Source: Acidimicrobiales bacterium
Lineage (GTDB): Bacteria > Actinomycetota > Acidimicrobiia > Acidimicrobiales > JADJXE01
DNA: 64,000 bases
NCBI GenBank assembly: GCA_016716005.1
Contig: JADJXE010000001.1
Span: 2,927,001-2,991,000, forward strand
Reading direction: 5' to 3'
Positions 59,261 through 64,000 of the stretch are shown piece after piece. Under the pieces are notes generated by a model. The model did no database searches. It was not told the origin of the DNA and saw only the letters and a list, made by a program, of their open reading frames with translations. Every line of letters begins with the position of its first letter. The stretch's first letter is position 1. The translations under genes were made by a program, and so were the position numbers.

Positions 59261-60618
59261 GCGACGGGAAGGCTAGGGCCTCGGGCGGAGCGCTCCTCCC
59301 GCCGCAGGCTGGCCCGGGTCAGCGCCACCGAGGGCACGACCACGGCGACCCCGAGGGAGATCGTGGTCGCCACGGCCGGCCCGAGGATCCCGAGGTGGCG
59401 GGTGAGGATCACGCTGAGCGCCACGTTCAGCGCGGCCATCACGGCCCAGGCCACGGCCTGGGGTCGCAGCACCTGCGCGCCGCTCAGGTAGACGAACAGC
59501 ACGTTGGCGACCGAGAACACCACGAAGGCCACGGCGAGGGCGACCAGGAGCGACAGGGGGGGCTCGACGGCGCCGCCGGTCCACACCCGCACGGCTGCCT
59601 GCCCGAAGGCGACGTACAGGAGTCCGGCCAGCGTGGTCGAGGCGATCACTGCCGCCAGGGTGCGCTCGACCGTGCGGCGGGCCCAGGCCGGGTCCCGGCG
59701 GGCGAGGGCGTCGGCCACCGCCGGCCACAGCGGGAGCAGGGCCATCCCCACCACGGTGGTGCCCAGGTAGACCACCCGCGCCGGCACCACGTAGCCGGTC
59801 ACCTCGTCGGTCCCCAGCACGGCCGCGATCACCACCGCGTCGAGCGTGGTGAGGAGCAGCATCGACGTGCGGACCACCACCAGGGCGCCGCCGGAGCCGA
59901 GCAGCTCGCGCACGTCGCGGCGCCGCACCTGCGACGGTCGCGGGCGGAGCCAGGGGTGGCGCCGCAGGAGGAGGGCGCCGTTGACCACCATCACCGCGAC
60001 CGGCCCGCCGGCCAGCGCCCCGGCCATGGCCGCGATGCCGGCGTCGGTCCACACCGCCACGAGCAGCCCGGTGACCCCCACCAGCGTGCCGACGACGAGG
60101 AACAGGTTGTGGACCCACGCCTCCTGGAGGGCGTTGCGGGTCTCGGCCACGGTGGTGAGGGGCAGGTTGACCAGGAACACGAGCCCGAGCACGGCGGCGA
60201 GCGACTCGGCGTCGCTCGCACCGGAGGGGTCGAGACCGAACAGCGTGGCCCACGGGACGAGCGGGATCGCCACGGCCAGCACCACCGCCACGCCCACGGC
60301 GATGGCGAGGGTGGCGGTGAAGGCGGTCGACACGTACCGGGCTGCCTCGTCCCGCCGGCCCCTCGCCAGCGCCGCCGCCGTTCGGCTCACGACCGCCTGG
60401 TTCAGACCGAGGTCGGCGGCGGTGAGGAAGGCGGTGAGCGACAGCACGGTCATCCAGATGCCGTAGTCGGCCTCGCCGACCGCGTCGAGGGCGATGGGCA
60501 CCGTGAGCAGGCCCACCGCGGCCGACAGCACCCGCGCGACGACCCCGAGGGTCGTACCCGCCGCGGCCCGGCGGGACCGGAGCCGGGAGGCGTCGTCTGC
60601 GTTCGTGGTGACGCTCAC
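59257..60618 (-). CDS. Polysaccharide flippase (Wzx/MOP superfamily), second copy
   Basis: GTG at 60618 gives 453 residues with about twelve to fourteen hydrophobic segments. After a polar N-tail comes TLGVVARVLSAAVGLLTVPI, then IALDAVGEADYGIWMTVLSL, the classical Wzx opening (family LG...YGxWxxxxSL). It should move lipid-linked glycan units to the outer face. The start overlaps the stop of the glycosyltransferase at 60615 and the end overlaps the methyltransferase, so it is firmly in the same operon. It is not closely like the flippase at 10699 by eye. Confidence 0.84.
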   Translation of the reverse strand: MSVTTNADDASRLRSRRAAAGTTLGVVARVLSAAVGLLTVPIALDAVGEADYGIWMTVLSLTAFLTAADLGLNQAVVSRTAAALARGRRDEAARYVSTAFTATLAIAVGVAVVLAVAIPLVPWATLFGLDPSGASDAESLAAVLGLVFLVNLPLTTVAETRNALQEAWVHNLFLVVGTLVGVTGLLVAVWTDAGIAAMAGALAGGPVAVMVVNGALLLRRHPWLRPRPSQVRRRDVRELLGSGGALVVVRTSMLLLTTLDAVVIAAVLGTDEVTGYVVPARVVYLGTTVVGMALLPLWPAVADALARRDPAWARRTVERTLAAVIASTTLAGLLYVAFGQAAVRVWTGGAVEPPLSLLVALAVAFVVFSVANVLFVYLSGAQVLRPQAVAWAVMAALNVALSVILTRHLGILGPAVATTISLGVAVVVPSVALTRASLRREERSARGPSLPVA

Positions 60619-61823
60619 GTCGCCGTGGCCTCCCGGAAGAGCCCGTCGAACACCTCGCCGAGGTGGTCGGCGCGCCACCGGCCGAGGGCCACCCGGCGTG
60701 CCTGCTCCCCGAGGGCTCGCCGGGCGTCGGCGTCGGCGCGAAGGCCGCGGAGCGCTGCGACCAGGCCGGCCACCATGGCGCGGTGGCCGCCCACGGGCAC
60801 GAGGACCCCTCCGCCGGGGGCGAGGAGTCTCGCCGGGCCCCCCACGTCCAGGGCCACCACCGGGCGCCCCGCGGCCATGGCCTCGAGCACCGAGAAGGCG
60901 AACTGGTCGTGGAGGCTCGGGTGCAGGACCACGTCCAGCTGGGCGAGGAGCGCGGGCAGCTCGGCGCGGGGGCGCCAGCCGAGGATGCGCACCCGGTCGG
61001 CCACGCCCAGCCGGGCCGCCTCGGCCTCGAGGTGGGAGCGTTCGCCACCGTCGCCCACGATCCAGTGCTCGGCGGTGGGGTCCTCGGCGGCCAGGGCGGC
61101 GAAGGCCCGCAGCCCGAGGGTGAACCCCTTCCAACCGAGGAGCCGGCCGGCCGAACCGGTGCGGAACGGCCCCTCGGCGCGCGCCGGCACCGCGGCCAGC
61201 TCGTCGGCTTCGGCGTCGGTCAGCCCGCCCAGGGCCAGCTCGACTACGTGGGGGACGCCCGGCCACCGGGCTCGGCTGGAGGCCGTCACCACGGTGGTCC
61301 GGTCGGTCACCGCGACCGCCCGGGCGACCCGCCCGAGGCTCGCCAGGGCCGCGTTGCGGGCCAGCTCACCGGCGGCGGCCCGCGCCGACATGGCCGGGAG
61401 GGCGCCCAGCGGTGTGGGGTCGCAGCCGCCGGCATCCCACACGAAGGGCACACCGAGCCTGGCCGTCAGGGGTGGCACCCAGGCGTTGGTGTAGGTGGCG
61501 TGGTGGACGACGTCGACCTGTCCGGCGGCCACGAGCGAGCGGGCCCGGCGACGGGCAGCCGCCTGCCAGCACGAGTAGTGCAGGTAGCGGAGGTAGGCGG
61601 TGGTCGCGGCCCGGTCGAGGACCCCGGGGCAGGCCAGGTACTCGACGTCCACCCCCGGGAGGGGCCGGGCCGCCAGCGCGGCCTCGACGCCGTCGCGGTG
61701 CTCGGTGGCGGTGAGCACGTGCAGCTCGTGCCTCCCGGCCAGGCCCTCGACGATGCCCCACCCGAGCCCCGGCTCCGACCCCAGGCCCGGCTCGCAGGCG
61801 TAGGCCGAGACCAGCACCCTCAT
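60615..61823 (-). CDS. GT4 glycosyltransferase
   Basis: ATG at 61823 gives 402 residues. It begins RVLVSAYACEPGLGSEPGLG, the SAYACEPxxGSEPGxGW signature of a well-marked GT4 subgroup found in exopolysaccharide loci. VDVVHHATYTNAWVPPLTAR follows near 103. The donor half has AGRLLGWKGFTLGLRAFAAL near 225, WIVGDGGERSHLEAEA near 255, and EX7E-like HDQFAFSVLEAMAAGRPVVA near 310. It should add a sugar on the cytoplasmic side. It overlaps both neighbours by 4 bp. Confidence 0.88.
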   Translation of the reverse strand: MRVLVSAYACEPGLGSEPGLGWGIVEGLAGRHELHVLTATEHRDGVEAALAARPLPGVDVEYLACPGVLDRAATTAYLRYLHYSCWQAAARRRARSLVAAGQVDVVHHATYTNAWVPPLTARLGVPFVWDAGGCDPTPLGALPAMSARAAAGELARNAALASLGRVARAVAVTDRTTVVTASSRARWPGVPHVVELALGGLTDAEADELAAVPARAEGPFRTGSAGRLLGWKGFTLGLRAFAALAAEDPTAEHWIVGDGGERSHLEAEAARLGVADRVRILGWRPRAELPALLAQLDVVLHPSLHDQFAFSVLEAMAAGRPVVALDVGGPARLLAPGGGVLVPVGGHRAMVAGLVAALRGLRADADARRALGEQARRVALGRWRADHLGEVFDGLFREATAT

Positions 61824-63355
61824 CGCGAGGGGCGGGCGAGGTGCGCGCGGCGCCAGGCGGCTCGGCCCAGCCCGACGCCGATCAGGACCCCGGCCGGGCT
61901 GAGCACGAAGGAGTAGGTGATCACGTTGTCGGTGACCATGAGGATCAGCACGCCCAGCAGCACGAGCCGGGCGGCGACCACGTCGACCTCGCCAGGTGCG
62001 ACGGTGCGGTTGGCCGCCCGCCTGGCCCGCCGCGTGCTCGGCGCGGGCACGCGGAGCCCCGCGACCGTGGAGACCGCGAAGGCGACGAACAGCCCGAGGC
62101 CGACGAGCCCGGTGTCGCCCATGAGCCGCAGGTAGTCGTTGTGCGGATGGCCGATGGTGGCGAAGTTGTCGGGGAACTGCTCGGCGATCCGCGACGTGAC
62201 CGCGCCCAGGCCCCGACCCCCGATCGGGCTCTCCCGCCAGGTGTCGGCGGCGATGTCCCAGAACGCGATCCGGCCGGACACGTTGAAGCGCACGCCGGCG
62301 ACCTCGCCCGACAGGTCGCCGGTGAAGAACCGGTCGTGGAGGGGCGCGAAGTGGTTCACGAGCACCACGAGGGCGATGGCCGCGGTGACGACGAGGACCA
62401 TGAGGCGGGCCCGCTCGCCCCAGGTCCGCCGGGGCACCGCGAGGATGGCGACGACCAGCGCGGCGACGAGCCCGGCCCGCGAGAGCGAGAGCCCGGTGAC
62501 CGCGATGAGCGCCATCGACACCAGCACGGCGGTGCGGTCGCCCAGCCGGACGCGGGCCATGAGGCCGGCCACGAGCACGACGGCTGTGGTGGCCGCACCC
62601 CGGTCGGAGACCGCGGGGAGGCCAGGGATGCCCACGTAGGCGGTCTGGAGCCACAGCACCACCAGGACGATCCCGGCCACGACCAGGGCCCGGCGGAGGA
62701 GGGCGTCGAAGCGGGCGTCGAGGCGGCTGCCGGCGATCGAGCCCACGGCCACGAGGCCGGCGAAGGAGGTGAGGGCGAACACGAGCTGCGCGCCGGAGAA
62801 CCCGGCGATCGACCAGGCCATCGAGAGCCCGCACCACACCGACAGGCCCATCAGGGCGACCACCACCCGCCCGGTGCCGGCCGGTAGGCGGCTGTGGACG
62901 AGCACCACCAGCCACGCCGCTGCGCCCACGCCGACGGTGACCGCGAAGTTCACGGACAGCCCGAGGGGCCGCATGCTCACCAGGGCGTCGGCGATCCCGG
63001 CGAGCAGGATCACGACCAGGCAGAGGGTGCGGGCCGTGCCGAGGGCACTGGGCCCGAGGTCACGGGCGACGGGTGTGGACCGCCTCTCGCGCGGGGTGCG
63101 GGGCGAGGGGGCGCCGGGATCGCTTCGTCGGACGGGGTCGGTGGGTTCGGTGGGGCCCTGCGAGTCGGGCTCGCCGGCCCCGTCCGACGAGCCGTCGGCC
63201 GCGGCTCGGTCGTCCTCGTCGGGGGAGCTGCGACGTGGGCGCACCTTCACCGCGCCCTGGCCGAGGCCGACCACGCCGCCGCCGGGCAGCCGGTCGGCGG
63301 CGCGCGGCCGCCCCGGCGTGCGGGGGTCGGGGATGGCGGCGGCCAGGTCGCTCAC
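61820..63355 (-). CDS. O-antigen ligase-like (Wzy_C/WaaL) membrane protein
   Basis: GTG at 63355 overlaps the upstream stop and gives 511 residues. The first ~90 residues are polar, rich in Arg, Asp, Ser and Pro, so probably cytoplasmic. About ten membrane segments follow. The Wzy_C region has ALIAVTGLSLSRAGLVAALV near 320, then a large outside loop with ESPIGGRGLGAVTSRIAEQF near 395 and TIGHPHNDYLRLMGDTGLVG near 415. The HNxxL motif (HPHNDYLRL) with its His is the mark of ligases and polymerases that work on undecaprenyl-linked glycans. It should polymerise or ligate the glycan outside. Confidence 0.84.
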   Translation of the reverse strand: MSDLAAAIPDPRTPGRPRAADRLPGGGVVGLGQGAVKVRPRRSSPDEDDRAAADGSSDGAGEPDSQGPTEPTDPVRRSDPGAPSPRTPRERRSTPVARDLGPSALGTARTLCLVVILLAGIADALVSMRPLGLSVNFAVTVGVGAAAWLVVLVHSRLPAGTGRVVVALMGLSVWCGLSMAWSIAGFSGAQLVFALTSFAGLVAVGSIAGSRLDARFDALLRRALVVAGIVLVVLWLQTAYVGIPGLPAVSDRGAATTAVVLVAGLMARVRLGDRTAVLVSMALIAVTGLSLSRAGLVAALVVAILAVPRRTWGERARLMVLVVTAAIALVVLVNHFAPLHDRFFTGDLSGEVAGVRFNVSGRIAFWDIAADTWRESPIGGRGLGAVTSRIAEQFPDNFATIGHPHNDYLRLMGDTGLVGLGLFVAFAVSTVAGLRVPAPSTRRARRAANRTVAPGEVDVVAARLVLLGVLILMVTDNVITYSFVLSPAGVLIGVGLGRAAWRRAHLARPSR

Positions 63356-64000
63356 GGGGAGCCTCGATGCGCGCGCGTAGCGGTGGACACACGATCGTAG
63401 AGGTCGAGGAGCTGATCCCGGACGATGGCCGGCGTGTAGCGCTCCTCGTAGCGCCGGCGTGCCGCGGCCGCGCGTGGCGCCGGGTCGGCGCCCGCCGCGG
63501 CCCGCAGGGCGTCGGCGAGGGCCGCGGGCTCCGGCGCCGCCAGCCAGCCCACGTCGGCGTCGACCACGTCGGGGATCGAACCCATGGTGGTGGCCACCAC
63601 GGGGCGGCCCCGGGCGAAGGCTTCGAGGATGGTGGTCGGGAGGCCCTCGAACCACACGGACGGCACGACCACCGCCCGGCACCCGTCGAGCAGGCCCGCC
63701 ACCCGGTCGCGCGGCAGCGGGCCGGCGGCCACGAGGGTGCGGCTCCGGGCCGCGGCCGCCTCGACCAGCGGTCGGAGGGGCCCGTCACCCGCCACCGTGA
63801 GCCCGACGGTGCCGTCGAGGCCGCTGCGGGCCCAGGCGTCGAGCAGGAGCCGGATGCCCTTCTCCTCCTCGAGGCGCGCGGCCAGCACGAACCCCTCGCC
63901 GGGCGCGGTCGGGGGCCCGGGGTCGGGCACGGCGTTGGGCTTCACCTCGATGCGGTCGGGGCGGATCCCAGTGGTGCCCAGCTGGCCGGCGACGTAGGGG
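63352..64000 (-). CDS. GT4 glycosyltransferase, cut by the right edge
   Basis: Only the C-terminal ~215 residues are in the window. The gene continues past base 64000. The donor domain is complete: IEVKPNAVPD, then FVLAARLEEEKGIRLLLDAW, VAGDGPLRPLVEAAAARSR, and the EX7E motif VWFEGLPTTILEAFARGRPV, followed by GSIPDVVDADVGWLAAPEPA. It should add a sugar in the cytoplasm. The stop overlaps the GTG of the ligase gene, so it belongs to the same run. The N-terminal acceptor half is not visible. Confidence 0.86.
   Translation of the reverse strand, partial: PYVAGQLGTTGIRPDRIEVKPNAVPDPGPPTAPGEGFVLAARLEEEKGIRLLLDAWARSGLDGTVGLTVAGDGPLRPLVEAAAARSRTLVAAGPLPRDRVAGLLDGCRAVVVPSVWFEGLPTTILEAFARGRPVVATTMGSIPDVVDADVGWLAAPEPAALADALRAAAGADPAPRAAAARRRYEERYTPAIVRDQLLDLYDRVSTATRAHRGSP

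Overview
The window comes from a very GC-rich actinobacterium. Four things point there: gene starts that are often GTG or TTG with TANNNT hexamers 6-8 nt upstream (leaderless style), two DUF222/HNH (13E12-type) genes behind perfect actinobacterial SOS boxes, a CWB2 cell-wall-binding protein, and DUF4012 and DUF4214 proteins. The family mix would suit Acidimicrobiia (Iamia/Ilumatobacter relatives), but this placement is an inference and no rRNA is present. I see no tRNA, rRNA or CRISPR array.

Region 1 (about 0.3-20.2 kb) is a surface-polysaccharide locus. It holds a WecA/MraY-like initiating sugar-phosphate transferase, a Wzy-like polymerase, an asparagine-synthase-type amidotransferase, six glycosyltransferases, two FkbM methyltransferases around a Wzx-like flippase, a Gfo/Idh/MocA oxidoreductase and two NAD-dependent epimerase-like proteins. 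It is mosaic. A glycosyltransferase start is cut off at about 9.74 kb, the genes after it look less GC-rich by eye, and a pair of glycosyltransferases is inverted. A lone methyltransferase (19.3-20.2 kb) lies between two remnants of IS256-type transposase 3' ends.

Region 2 (20.4-29.8 kb) is damaged sequence. An IS256-family element has an 8-bp target duplication and a frameshifted transposase. After it come a DUF429 gene, a P-domain/CWB2 secreted protein, a trypsin-DUF4214 protein, small regulator or nucleotidyltransferase fragments, HNH copy 1 and an orotate phosphoribosyltransferase. Almost every one is broken by one-base indels, which means either real decay or a poor stretch of assembly.

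Region 3 (30.2-38.2 kb, minus strand) is a tightly overlapping four-gene operon that I cannot match to a known system. It encodes a membrane protein with a cupredoxin-like tail, a giant (~1,500 residue) membrane protein with a Glu/Gly/Ala repeat, and two proteins ending in related SH3-like domains. Two of the genes carry slippage-prone repeats that are out of frame here. The two HNH copies flank this operon as direct repeats.

Region 4 (39.7-45.8 kb) has a Phd-type antitoxin with a ruined PIN toxin, a diguanylate cyclase, a Mug-type DNA glycosylase, a saccharopine-dehydrogenase-like reductase with a thioesterase, a cysteine-rich ferredoxin-like protein and a LysM lipoprotein.

Region 5 (45.9-64 kb) is a second polysaccharide locus. 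It has an ABC exporter, dTDP-rhamnose genes (rfbA, rfbB, rfbC, rfbD), a MycE/TylE-like sugar O-methyltransferase, a DUF4012 protein, several methyltransferases and glycosyltransferases, a dihydrolipoyl dehydrogenase, a second flippase and an O-antigen-ligase-like protein. The last glycosyltransferase runs off the right edge. The two loci together would make, flip, polymerise or ligate and decorate methylated deoxysugar glycans.
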